Of a stretch of 61,491 nucleotides of DNA, positions 30,577-39,447 are shown one piece after another. This DNA is from an uncultured Pelagibacteraceae bacterium (GTDB lineage Bacteria; Pseudomonadota; Alphaproteobacteria; Pelagibacterales; Pelagibacteraceae): assembly GCA_902601545.1 (NCBI GenBank), contig CACKNR010000006.1, positions 1-61,491 on the forward strand, written 5' to 3'. Position numbers and translations under genes: made by a program. Within the stretch, counting starts at the first letter, position 1. Each line of letters starts with the position of its first letter. The notes under the pieces are model-generated. The model searched no databases, had not been told where the DNA came from, and worked only from the letters and a program-made list of their open reading frames with translations.

Positions 30577-31440
30577 ATGTCAAGTAAAGAAATTTTAGAC
30601 AATATCAAGAAGCTCAGAGAATTGACTGGCGTGGGATTTAAAGATTGTAAACTCGCGCTTGATGAAACAGGTGGAGATGTTGAAAAATCTATAGAATTTT
30701 TAAGAAAAAAAGGCATAGCTAAAGCATCAAAAAAAATGAGCAGGACCGCATCAGAAGGCTTGGTGTTGGTGAATGAAATTAAAGGTGAAATATCTTTAAT
30801 TGAAGTTAACAGTGAAACTGATTTTGTAGCAAAAAATGACGATTTCATAAAATTTTGTAAGGAATTATCTGAATTAAATTTTTTAGTAAAAGGTAATCTA
30901 AATGATTTAAACAATATGAAAATGAAGAATGAAACAACTGTTAAAGATAATCTTGTAAACCTAATAGCCAAAATAGGAGAAAAAATTACAATTAGACGCT
31001 CTCAATTCTTTGATAATAAAATTGGAAAAAACTTTTTCTATGTTCATTCAGCATTGGAAAAAAATATAGGCAAAATTATTTCTATTGTTAAGGTTGATGG
31101 CGTAAATGAAAATAATAAAGATATCGGGGCAAAAATAGCTATGCACATAGCTGCTTCAAATCCATTAGCGATTGATAAAAGTGAAATAGATAAGAAAATT
31201 GTCGATAAGGAACTCGAAATTATTAAGGAAGAAATTAAGAATTCTGGAAAACCGAATGAAATGGTTGAAAAAATTTCTAAAGGTAAAATCGCAAAATTTT
31301 TGAATGATAATTCATTAATAAACCAACTTTGGATAATGGATCCTAAGAAAAGAGTTTCTGATATTTTAAAAGAAAATTCATCTCAAAGTGAACTTAAAAT
31401 AATAGATTTTGTTAAATTTAAAGTAGGAGAAGGGGTTTAA
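30577..31440 (+). CDS. tsf: Elongation factor Ts
   Basis: A 287-residue nucleotide-exchange factor for EF-Tu. The N-terminal UBA-like domain (about 4-50) includes LRELTGVGFKDCKLALDE. The core contains EVNSETDFVAKND (with the TDFVAKN motif that contacts EF-Tu) and MHIAASNPLAI. Length is normal for Alphaproteobacteria. Its stop is directly followed by the frr ATG; the pyrH gene that often stands between tsf and frr is not here. Confidence 0.96.
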   Translation: MSSKEILDNIKKLRELTGVGFKDCKLALDETGGDVEKSIEFLRKKGIAKASKKMSRTASEGLVLVNEIKGEISLIEVNSETDFVAKNDDFIKFCKELSELNFLVKGNLNDLNNMKMKNETTVKDNLVNLIAKIGEKITIRRSQFFDNKIGKNFFYVHSALEKNIGKIISIVKVDGVNENNKDIGAKIAMHIAASNPLAIDKSEIDKKIVDKELEIIKEEIKNSGKPNEMVEKISKGKIAKFLNDNSLINQLWIMDPKKRVSDILKENSSQSELKIIDFVKFKVGEGV

Positions 31441-32001
31441 ATGAGTGGAGAGTTTAATGAAAAAAACTATTCAAATAAAATGGAGAAAAGCATTTTATCT
31501 TTTAAAAGAGATATATCAACTTTAAGAACCGGAAGGGCAAATGCAAATATGTTAGATACAATTAAGGTTGATGTTTATGGTCAATTAATGCCAATTGAAC
31601 AGCTTGGGACTGTTAGTGTTCCAGAAGCTAGATTAATTTCAATTCAAGTCTGGGATAAATCTAATTTAAATATAATCGAGTCAGCAATACAAAAATCTGA
31701 TTTAGGAATAAATCCTCAAATAGATGGTCAAATTATAAGACTAAGAATTCCAGATTTAACTGAGGAAAGAAGAAAAGATCTGATTAAAATTCTTAAAAAT
31801 ATGGGGGAGAAAGGTAAAATATCTATTAGAAATATTAGAAGAGAAGCTAATGAAGAACTAAAAAGGAAATTAAAAGAAAAATTAATTTCAGAAGACGAAA
31901 ATAAAAATTTTGAAAAAAACATACAAAAACTTACAGACACAAATATAGAGATCGTAGAAAAACTTCTAGCAGAAAAAGAAAAAGAGATTATCCAAATATG
32001 A
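31441..32001 (+). CDS. frr: Ribosome recycling factor
   Basis: A 186-residue protein that splits post-termination ribosomes together with EF-G. Features are the LRTGRANANMLDTIKVDVYGQLMPIEQLG block (motif RTGRAN) in the hinge between the three-helix bundle and the small beta domain, and the DLTEERRKDLIK helix. An AAGG-containing purine run precedes the ATG, which abuts the tsf stop. The stop overlaps uppS as ATGA. Confidence 0.96.
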   Translation: MSGEFNEKNYSNKMEKSILSFKRDISTLRTGRANANMLDTIKVDVYGQLMPIEQLGTVSVPEARLISIQVWDKSNLNIIESAIQKSDLGINPQIDGQIIRLRIPDLTEERRKDLIKILKNMGEKGKISIRNIRREANEELKRKLKEKLISEDENKNFEKNIQKLTDTNIEIVEKLLAEKEKEIIQI

Positions 32002-32666
32002 GTAAACCCAATCATATTGCCTTTATTATGGACGGCAATGGAAGATGGGGTAAAAAAAAAAATAAAAGTAGAAATTATGGACATTTGAAAGGGGTTGAAA
32101 CTGTAAAAAAGGTTGTAAGTGCTGCAATTAAACTCAAAGTTCCTATAGTGACATTTTATGTATTTTCGTCTGAAAATTGGAGGCGACCTAGATCAGAAGT
32201 AAAATTTTTATTTAAGTTAATTAAAAATTATTTTTCGAAAGAAATTAAAAGTGTAATATCTGAGGGTATTAAAATAAATATTTTGGGAGAAATAAATAAG
32301 TTATCTTTGGATCTTAAAACTACACTTAAAAAAAGTTCTCAACTAACAAAAAAGAATAAAAAAATAATCGTAAATTTAGCTATTAATTATGGTTCAAAAA
32401 ATGAAATTATTAATACGATAAAAAAAATTAAGAATAAAATTACTATAAAAAATTTCGAAAAAAATTTGTATACACAAAATATGCCAAATCCAGATATATT
32501 AATTCGTACAGGGGGGCACTATAGATTAAGTAATTTCATGTTATGGCAATTAGCTTATACAGAACTGTTTTTTGAAAAGAAATTATGGCCTGAATTTAAC
32601 TCTAATGATTTAAAAAGAATTATTAAAGATTTTAAAAAAAGAAAAAGAAATTTCGGAGGTATATGA
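31998..32666 (+). CDS. uppS: Undecaprenyl diphosphate synthase (cis-isoprenyl transferase)
   Basis: A 222-residue cis-prenyltransferase that elongates farnesyl diphosphate to the C55 lipid carrier for peptidoglycan and polysaccharide. The IAFIMDGNGRWGKKK pyrophosphate-binding motif (Asp12) and the YVFSSENWRRP segment are intact. The later motif usually written RTSGEQRxSNF reads RTGGHYRLSNF here, so the Glu that assists the Mg-pyrophosphate site is replaced by His174. The flanking arginines are kept, so activity is still likely. Overlaps frr and cdsA by four bases each. Confidence 0.9.
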   Translation: MSKPNHIAFIMDGNGRWGKKKNKSRNYGHLKGVETVKKVVSAAIKLKVPIVTFYVFSSENWRRPRSEVKFLFKLIKNYFSKEIKSVISEGIKINILGEINKLSLDLKTTLKKSSQLTKKNKKIIVNLAINYGSKNEIINTIKKIKNKITIKNFEKNLYTQNMPNPDILIRTGGHYRLSNFMLWQLAYTELFFEKKLWPEFNSNDLKRIIKDFKKRKRNFGGI

Positions 32667-33313
32667 CTTCAAAAAATCTTAAAAAAAGAATATATACCTC
32701 ATTTGCTTTACTATTTTTACTTTATCTAATATTTTTTTCTAAAATTGTATTATTGTTTAGTTTAATCGTCTTAGGAGTACTTTCTATACTAGAATTTTTA
32801 AGTATAACTAAAAATATTTTTAAAAAAAAGATTAGTAAATTTTTATCAAATATTATTTTTATAATTTTTATTTTTATATTTTGCTTTACTTTTTTCTTTT
32901 TTTCTAATTTTTTACATCTTAAAATTTTACTGTTTGTGATATTATTTAGTTGTGTTGCATCAGATATTGGCGGGTATATTTTTGGAAAATTTTTTAAAGG
33001 TCCTAAGCTTACAAAAATTAGTCCAAAAAAAACAAAAGCAGGAGCATTAGGTTCTTTTTTTTTAACATGCTCAACACTTACAGCTCTTGTCTCATATTAT
33101 ACGAGTAATTTTTCAATGAAAATTTTAATAATTGGTTTTTTAATTTCATTAGCTTGTCAACTAGGCGATCTTTTTTTTTCTTTTTTAAAAAGAAAAGCTA
33201 AAATTAAAGATAGTGGAAATATATTTCCAGGTCACGGAGGTGTTCTTGACAGGTTAGACGGAATTTTTATCGGTGTACCAGTGGGGTTTATTTCGTTAAT
33301 CTTAATATTTTAA
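32663..33313 (+). CDS. cdsA: Phosphatidate cytidylyltransferase
   Basis: A 216-residue membrane enzyme that makes CDP-diacylglycerol from phosphatidate and CTP. The C-terminal CDS signature is clear: KRKAKIKDSGNIFPGHGGVLDRLDG, with the conserved KD, PGHGG and DRxD residues. About six hydrophobic helices are visible. It is shorter than the usual 260-290 residues, with the N-terminal helices reduced. It overlaps uppS by four bases and lies three bases before dxr. Confidence 0.9.
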   Translation: MTSKNLKKRIYTSFALLFLLYLIFFSKIVLLFSLIVLGVLSILEFLSITKNIFKKKISKFLSNIIFIIFIFIFCFTFFFFSNFLHLKILLFVILFSCVASDIGGYIFGKFFKGPKLTKISPKKTKAGALGSFFLTCSTLTALVSYYTSNFSMKILIIGFLISLACQLGDLFFSFLKRKAKIKDSGNIFPGHGGVLDRLDGIFIGVPVGFISLILIF

Positions 33314-33316
33314 TTT

Positions 33317-34483
33317 ATGAGACAGACTATATCAATACTTGGCTCAACCGGATCTATAGGTCTTACTTCCTTAGATTTAATTGATAGAAAAAAAAATAAA
33401 TTTATTGTTTTTTTACTCGCAGCAAATAAAAACTTTAGAATAATATGTAGGCAAATTAATAAGTATAAACCAAAATATTTTATAATTTCTGATAAGAAAA
33501 TTTTATCAAAAGTAAAAAAGAAATTTAAAAAAAAAAATATTAAATTTCTAAATAAATTCGATGAAATCAACCTGAAAAAAAAAATTGATATAACTATTTC
33601 AGCTATACCGGGATTAGAAGGGTTACAGCCTACAATTTCTATGACTAAAATTTCTAAAAGAATTTTGATAGCTAATAAAGAGTCTGTCATTTGTGGTTGG
33701 GGTCTTATAAAAAAAATTGCAAATAAATATAAAACAAAAATTATTCCTATAGACTCTGAACATTTTTCAATATTCAAACTGATCGAAAATCATTCTATTG
33801 AAGATATTAAAAAAATTTATATTACTGCTTCTGGAGGTCCTTTTTTAAATTTTAAATATAAAGACCTTAAAAAAGTTCAACCTAAAGCTGCCCTAAAACA
33901 TCCTAAATGGAAAATGGGAAAAAAAATCTCAATAGACTCAGCAACTATGATGAATAAAATTTTAGAAATCATAGAAGCTCAAAAATTATTTAATATTCCA
34001 AATAATAAAATAGATATTTTGATTCACCCAGAGTCTTTAGTTCATGCAATTATTGAATTAAAAAATGGGCTCTCACAATTTATTTACCACGATACGACTA
34101 TGAAAATTCCTTTAGCGAATGCAATCTTCGAAAAAAAATTAGATATTCAAGATTTTAAAATTTTTAAAAAAAATAATCGTCAAAAGGTTTTTAATAAGTT
34201 GACTTTTAGTAAAGTTGATAAAAAGAATTTTCCAATTATCAAAATAAAAGATAGAGCTAATGAGTATCCGTCCACTTCAATTATACTTAATGCGGCAAAC
34301 GAGATGTTAGTTGAATATTTTCTTCAAAAAAAGTTACCTTTTTTAAGCATATCTAAAATTATTCTGACCATTATGAACGATAGAAATTACTATAAATATG
34401 CTATAAGAAAGCCTAAAAATATAAATCAAATAAAAGAAATAGATCTTTGGGTAAAAAAAAGAATTATTTATAATTTTAAATAG
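33317..34483 (+). CDS. dxr: 1-deoxy-D-xylulose 5-phosphate reductoisomerase
   Basis: A 388-residue NADPH enzyme converting DXP to MEP, the committed step of the non-mevalonate isoprenoid pathway. The N-terminal GSTGSIGLTSLDL Rossmann motif, IANKESVICGW, the metal/substrate block PIDSEHFSIFK, the ITASGGPF loop and HPKWKMGKKISIDSATMMNK are all intact. It supplies precursors for the neighbouring uppS product. bamA follows after five bases; the site-2 protease gene rseP, often between dxr and bamA, is absent. Confidence 0.95.
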   Translation: MRQTISILGSTGSIGLTSLDLIDRKKNKFIVFLLAANKNFRIICRQINKYKPKYFIISDKKILSKVKKKFKKKNIKFLNKFDEINLKKKIDITISAIPGLEGLQPTISMTKISKRILIANKESVICGWGLIKKIANKYKTKIIPIDSEHFSIFKLIENHSIEDIKKIYITASGGPFLNFKYKDLKKVQPKAALKHPKWKMGKKISIDSATMMNKILEIIEAQKLFNIPNNKIDILIHPESLVHAIIELKNGLSQFIYHDTTMKIPLANAIFEKKLDIQDFKIFKKNNRQKVFNKLTFSKVDKKNFPIIKIKDRANEYPSTSIILNAANEMLVEYFLQKKLPFLSISKIILTIMNDRNYYKYAIRKPKNINQIKEIDLWVKKRIIYNFK

Positions 34484-34488
34484 AAATA

Positions 34489-36723
34489 ATGAAAAAAATA
34501 ATTTCCATATTCCTTTTTATAATTTTTTTTACAACAAATGTATTTGCTGAAATTTTTAGTAAAATAAGCATCAATGGTAATAAACGTATAAGCGATGAAA
34601 CAATAAAAGTTTATGGAAATATCAAACCTTTAGGATCTAATTTATCATCTTCAGAATTAGACCAAATATTAAAAGATTTATATGAAACTAATTTTTTTAA
34701 AAATGTAAGTGTAAAAATTCAAAATAATATTTTAATTATAGATTTAGAGGAATATCCAACAATAAATCAACTTGTGTTACTCGGAGAACAAGCTAACAAA
34801 ATAAAAAAACAAATAAAAAATCAAATTTCTTCTAAAGAAAATAATTCATATATAGAAAATAATATTAATAACGACATTACTAAAATTAAACAACTTTATT
34901 CATCAATAGGCTATAATTACGCAAAAATAGATGTAAAAATCAAAAATATAGATAAAGAGAATGTAGATTTAATTTTTGAGATAGACAGAGGAAATCTAAC
35001 AAAAATTTCAAAAATTTCCTTTTCAGGTGATAAAAAGATTAAAGAAAAAAGATTGAAAGACGTTATTGCTAGTGAAGAAGATAAATTTTGGAAAGTTGTA
35101 ACTAGAAATACAAGATTTAGTGAAAATTTAGTTGAATTAGATAAAAGACTTTTAAGAAATTATTATAAATCCTTAGGGTATTATGATGTACAGATTGCAT
35201 CAAGTTCAGCAGAAGTTCTGGATCAAGAGAATATAAATCTGGTTTACACTATTAATGCAGGTCAAAGATATGTAATAAATAAGATAAGTACCGAGGTAGA
35301 CCCTGTTTTTGATAAGAATATTTTTTATCCGTTACAAAAGTCTTACGAAAAAGTTTCAGGTGAATATTATTCTCCATTTAAAGTAAAAAATCTTTTAGAT
35401 GACATTGATGAATTAATCGCGAGAAATAATTTACAATTTGTTGAACATTCAGTCCAAGAATTAATAGAAGGTGATAATATTTCACTAGTATTCAAAATTT
35501 CAGAGGGACCTAAAATCTCTGTTGAGAGAATAAATATTGTTGGTAATAATATTACTAATGAAAGTGTAGTTAGAAGTGAACTAATTTTAGATGAAGGTGA
35601 TCCTTATACAAAATTAAAACTTGATAAATCGATTGCAAATATTAAAGCTAGAAATATTTTCGGCAAAGTAACACCAAAAGTTAGAAATGGCTCTGCAAAA
35701 AATTTAAAAATTATTGATATTTTTGTTGAAGAAAAATCAACTGGAGAAATAAGCGCAGGAGCAGGAGTAGGTACAGACGGTGGAACTGTTGCTTTTTCTA
35801 TAAAAGAAAATAATTGGTTAGGGGAAGGAAAAAGGGTTTCACTTGATTTTGAGGCAAATGAAAATTCTGTGAAAGGTGAATTAAGTTACGTGAATCCTAA
35901 TTACGACTTATTAGGTAATGCTTTAAGATTCAACTTGACCAATATTACAAATGATCAACCAGATCAGGGATATGAAAATAAAATTTTAGGTTTAGGTATG
36001 AGTACTTCTTTTGAGCAGTATAAAGATATTTATACAAATATTGGCCTAAATGCTACTTACGATGATTTAAGGACAACGGGGGGTGCATCTTCTTCCTTAA
36101 AAAAACAAGCTGGTGAGTTTACAGAGCTTACAACTGATTATGGCTTCTCTTTAGATAGAAGAAATAGATCTTTTATGCCTACCGATGGATTTATTTCAGG
36201 GTTTAATCAAAGCATACCTTTGTACGCTGATAAACCATTTGTTTCAAATACACTTACATCAAGCTTTTATCATTCATTTAGTGAAAATATTGTCGGCGCT
36301 AGTAAATTTTATCTTTCAACCATAAACGGTTTAAATGATGAAGATGTAAGACTGAGTAAAAGAAGATATCTTTCTAGTAAAAGGCTTAGAGGCTTTCAAA
36401 GAGGTAAAGTTGGACCGCTTGACGGGGCAGACCATATTGGTGGAAATTATGCAGCTGCTTTAAATTTTGAAGCTAATCTTCCAAATATATTGCCGGAGTC
36501 AAGCAACACTGATGTTGGTTTATTTCTGGACTTTGGAAATGTTTGGGGAGTTGACTATGATAGCACAATTAATGAAAGTAACGAGATTAGATCTTCAACA
36601 GGTATTGCAGCAAGTTGGATATCACCTTTGGGACCAATGACTTTTACGTTTTCAACAAATTTATCAAAAGCATCAACTGATGAAACGGAGTCATTTAATT
36701 TTAACTTAGGAACCTCATTTTAA
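34489..36723 (+). CDS. bamA: Outer membrane protein assembly factor BamA
   Basis: A 744-residue Omp85 protein that folds beta-barrels into the outer membrane. A signal peptide covers residues 1-20 (cleavage after VFA). Five POTRA repeats span about 21-420, for example SKISFSGDKKIKEKRLKD and VERINIVGNNITNESVVRSEL. A 16-strand barrel follows, with the substrate-gate motif RGFQRG in the loop-6 region (about 633-638). The chain ends in Phe (..NLGTSF), the usual C-terminal barrel signal. It is followed by skp after four bases. Confidence 0.95.
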   Translation: MKKIISIFLFIIFFTTNVFAEIFSKISINGNKRISDETIKVYGNIKPLGSNLSSSELDQILKDLYETNFFKNVSVKIQNNILIIDLEEYPTINQLVLLGEQANKIKKQIKNQISSKENNSYIENNINNDITKIKQLYSSIGYNYAKIDVKIKNIDKENVDLIFEIDRGNLTKISKISFSGDKKIKEKRLKDVIASEEDKFWKVVTRNTRFSENLVELDKRLLRNYYKSLGYYDVQIASSSAEVLDQENINLVYTINAGQRYVINKISTEVDPVFDKNIFYPLQKSYEKVSGEYYSPFKVKNLLDDIDELIARNNLQFVEHSVQELIEGDNISLVFKISEGPKISVERINIVGNNITNESVVRSELILDEGDPYTKLKLDKSIANIKARNIFGKVTPKVRNGSAKNLKIIDIFVEEKSTGEISAGAGVGTDGGTVAFSIKENNWLGEGKRVSLDFEANENSVKGELSYVNPNYDLLGNALRFNLTNITNDQPDQGYENKILGLGMSTSFEQYKDIYTNIGLNATYDDLRTTGGASSSLKKQAGEFTELTTDYGFSLDRRNRSFMPTDGFISGFNQSIPLYADKPFVSNTLTSSFYHSFSENIVGASKFYLSTINGLNDEDVRLSKRRYLSSKRLRGFQRGKVGPLDGADHIGGNYAAALNFEANLPNILPESSNTDVGLFLDFGNVWGVDYDSTINESNEIRSSTGIAASWISPLGPMTFTFSTNLSKASTDETESFNFNLGTSF

Positions 36724-36727
36724 ACTT

Positions 36728-37243
36728 ATGAAAAAAAAATTCCTAACGCTATTTTTTATATTTCTTTTAATAACTCCATTAAATGCGGACGTGCCATATT
36801 ATTTGGATTTTAAATATGTTTTGAATCAGAGTGTTGCAGGAAAGAAAGCTCAAGATTTTTTAAAAAACAAACTTGAAAAAGGAATTAATGATTTAAAAAA
36901 ACAAGAAAAATCTATTCAAGAAGAAGAAAAAAAAATAATTCAACAAAAAAAAATAATTAAACCAGAAGAATACAAATCAAAAGTTGAAGCGTTAAGAAAT
37001 AAAGTTTCAAAATTACAAGCTCAAAGAAGTAAACTCTTGGAAAGCACTGCCAATCAAAGAAATACAGCAAGGAAAGAACTTTTGAAAAATTTAAACCCTA
37101 TAATTAAAGATTACATGAAAGAAAAAGGGATAAGAATGGTAGTTGATAAAAAAAGTTTACTTCTTGCTGATCAGAACTTAGATATAACTAAAGATATTAT
37201 TGAAATTCTTAATAAAAAATTGAAAAGTATAAATTTAAAATAA
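36728..37243 (+). CDS. skp: Periplasmic chaperone Skp/OmpH family
   Basis: A 171-residue periplasmic holdase that keeps outer-membrane proteins soluble on their way to BamA. A signal peptide covers residues 1-20 (cleavage after LNA), followed by the strand YYLDFKYVLNQSVAGKKA. A long lysine/glutamate/glutamine coiled coil (about 45-120) forms the tentacles, and the final strand is IRMVVDKKSLLLAD. Adjacent to bamA, its functional partner. The coiled-coil family is easily recognised though sequence is low-complexity. Confidence 0.9.
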   Translation: MKKKFLTLFFIFLLITPLNADVPYYLDFKYVLNQSVAGKKAQDFLKNKLEKGINDLKKQEKSIQEEEKKIIQQKKIIKPEEYKSKVEALRNKVSKLQAQRSKLLESTANQRNTARKELLKNLNPIIKDYMKEKGIRMVVDKKSLLLADQNLDITKDIIEILNKKLKSINLK

Positions 37244-37246
37244 TTA

Positions 37247-38212
37247 ATGAGGACTGCTATTTTTTTTCAAAAAAAAAAAATCAAAATCAAAAAATTATTT
37301 CCAAAACATTCTTTTAAAAAAGATATAATTGTAACTAATATAAAATCACTTAATACGGCCGAAAAATCAGATTTAACATTTTTCGACACTATAAAATATA
37401 AAAATCTTGCCGCGAAGACTAATGCCTCTTTTTGTATAACAAAAAAAAAATTACAACATTTTTTACCCCTAAAAGTAGAAAAAATTATAGTAGACAATGT
37501 TTTATTTGAATTAGCCAATGTTTTGAAACAAATTTATCCTTTAGCAGATGTGGACTATCCTGACTTAAGTTTAAAAAAACCAAATTTAAAAAAATTTCCC
37601 TCTGTAAAATTTAGTAATAATGTTTTAATTGGAAAAAATGTTAAAATTGGTAAGAATTCTATGATAGGTTCTAATACAATCATCGAACATGATGTAATTA
37701 TTGGTAAAAATTGTGTTATTGGTTCCAATACTAATATTAAAAATTCAATAATCGGAGATAATGTGATTATTCAAGATGGCAATAAATTAGGTCAAAAAGG
37801 TTTTGGTTTTATTCCTTTGGAAAAAAAAAATTTTAAGTTTCCCCACATAGGAAAAGTAATTATACATAATGATGTTGAGATTGCATCAGGTTGTACGATA
37901 GACAGAGGTTCAATCGAGGATACTACAATAGGAAACAATACTTATTTAGATAATCAAGTTCATATTGCCCATAACGTTAAAATTGGATCTAATTGTATGA
38001 TTGCGGGACAAGTTGGTTTTGCTGGTAGCGCTATGATTGGTAATAATGTTTCAATTGGTGGCCAAGCTGGTGTTTCAGGACACATAGTAATAGGAAATAA
38101 TGTAAAAATAGGTGGTGGTAGTGGAGTTGTTAAAAATATTGACGACAATCAAGTCGTGATGGGATACCCAGCTTTACCTTTAAAAGATTTTATTAAAAAT
38201 TCAAAAAAATGA
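37247..38212 (+). CDS. lpxD: UDP-3-O-(3-hydroxyacyl)glucosamine N-acyltransferase
   Basis: A 321-residue acyltransferase adding the N-linked 3-hydroxyacyl chain in lipid A synthesis. An N-terminal uridine-binding domain (about 1-100) is followed by a left-handed beta-helix of hexapeptide repeats (for example IGKNVKIGKNSMIGSN). The catalytic His lies in NQVHIAHNVKIG, and the GQAGVSGHIVIGNNVKIGGGSGV stretch closes the helix. Starts three bases after skp and overlaps fabZ by four bases. Confidence 0.94.
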   Translation: MRTAIFFQKKKIKIKKLFPKHSFKKDIIVTNIKSLNTAEKSDLTFFDTIKYKNLAAKTNASFCITKKKLQHFLPLKVEKIIVDNVLFELANVLKQIYPLADVDYPDLSLKKPNLKKFPSVKFSNNVLIGKNVKIGKNSMIGSNTIIEHDVIIGKNCVIGSNTNIKNSIIGDNVIIQDGNKLGQKGFGFIPLEKKNFKFPHIGKVIIHNDVEIASGCTIDRGSIEDTTIGNNTYLDNQVHIAHNVKIGSNCMIAGQVGFAGSAMIGNNVSIGGQAGVSGHIVIGNNVKIGGGSGVVKNIDDNQVVMGYPALPLKDFIKNSKK

Positions 38213-38661
38213 GTGTTAAAGAAATAGATAAAAAAAAAATTCAAGAACTTCTTCCGCATCGAGAGCCGATGCTATTAATTGATAAGCTTACTAATATAGT
38301 TCCTCTTAAATCTGCAACTGCAATAATGTATGTAAAAAAAAATGGTTTCTATGTTCAGGGTCATTTTCCCGATCAACCAGTAATGCCTGGAGTTTTAATT
38401 GTAGAAGCATTTGGACAGGCAGCAGCAGCATTGACCGCTCATGGTATTGATAAAAAAGAATATGAAAATAAATTAGTTTTTTTAATGAGCGTGGATAAAG
38501 CAAGATTTAGAAATCCAGTTATTCCAGATTGTGAGTTACACCTTGAAATTGAAGCAATCAGATCTCACGGAAGAGTTTGGAAATATAAAGGGACAGCAAA
38601 AGTAAACGGAAAAAGGATGGCCGATGCCGAATGGTCAGCAACAATAGTCGATAAAAAATAA
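38209..38661 (+). CDS. fabZ: 3-hydroxyacyl-[acyl-carrier-protein] dehydratase FabZ
   Basis: A 150-residue hot-dog-fold enzyme that dehydrates 3-hydroxyacyl-ACP in fatty acid elongation. It thereby competes for the same 3-hydroxyacyl-ACP used by the neighbouring lpxD and lpxA. The catalytic His lies in GHFPDQPVMPGVLIVEAFGQ (motif HFPDQPVMPG), with the catalytic Glu in VEAFGQ. The HREPMLLIDK N-terminal helix is standard. Four-base overlap with lpxD; one-base overlap with lpxA (TAATG). Confidence 0.95.
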   Translation: MSVKEIDKKKIQELLPHREPMLLIDKLTNIVPLKSATAIMYVKKNGFYVQGHFPDQPVMPGVLIVEAFGQAAAALTAHGIDKKEYENKLVFLMSVDKARFRNPVIPDCELHLEIEAIRSHGRVWKYKGTAKVNGKRMADAEWSATIVDKK

Positions 38662-39440
38662 TGATACATAAATCGAGCATAATAGACAGCAAAGCAAATA
38701 TTTCAAAGAAAGCGAAAATTGGACCCTTTTGCATTTTAGGACCTAATGTGACTATAGAGGATAACGTTGAATTAATTTCAAACGTGCATATCGAGGGTAA
38801 CACAAGGGTTGGAAGAGGCACAAAAATTTTTCCTTTCGCATGCTTGGGCACTCAACCACAAGATTTAAAATTTAAGGGTGAAAAAAATAGTCTAGAAATA
38901 GGAGAAAATAATTTAATAAGGGAGTATGTAACTATAAACCCTGGTACAGCAGGCGGTGGGTCAAAAACAATTGTAGGAAATAATTGTTTATTTATGATTT
39001 CATCTCACATAGCTCATGATTGTAAAATTGGAAATAATGTAATTATAGCTAACAATGTTCCTTTAGGTGGTCATGTTACTCTGGAAGACTCAGTAATTAT
39101 TGGAGGGAATTCAGCTGTACAACAATTCACACGAATTGGTCGATTGGCAATGATTGGTGGAATGACCGGGGTTTTAAAAGATGTAATTCCTTTTGGTTTA
39201 TCAATAGGAAATAGAAATTTCTTACAAGGTTTAAACTTGATAGGTCTAAGAAGACAAAAATATGATAACCAGAAAATTATAGGACTAGATAAAGCCTATA
39301 AAGAAATATTCGCTTCAAAAAATTTATATGAAAATCTGAGTAAAATTAACGGAGAATACAAAGATAATGAGTTAGTAGGTGAAGTCATAAAATTTATTGA
39401 AAAAGATAAGAAAAGACCAATTTGTTCACCACAAAATTAG
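38661..39440 (+). CDS. lpxA: UDP-N-acetylglucosamine O-acyltransferase
   Basis: A 259-residue trimeric acyltransferase for the first step of lipid A synthesis. Hexapeptide repeats run from the N-terminus, with the catalytic His in SSHIAHDCKIGNN. The acyl-chain ruler region GGHVTLEDSVIIGGNSAVQQFTRIG and the C-terminal helical domain beginning GLNLIGLRRQKYD are intact. It begins in the last base of fabZ, and lpxI follows eight bases after the stop. Confidence 0.95.
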   Translation: MIHKSSIIDSKANISKKAKIGPFCILGPNVTIEDNVELISNVHIEGNTRVGRGTKIFPFACLGTQPQDLKFKGEKNSLEIGENNLIREYVTINPGTAGGGSKTIVGNNCLFMISSHIAHDCKIGNNVIIANNVPLGGHVTLEDSVIIGGNSAVQQFTRIGRLAMIGGMTGVLKDVIPFGLSIGNRNFLQGLNLIGLRRQKYDNQKIIGLDKAYKEIFASKNLYENLSKINGEYKDNELVGEVIKFIEKDKKRPICSPQN

Positions 39441-39447
39441 ATTATTT

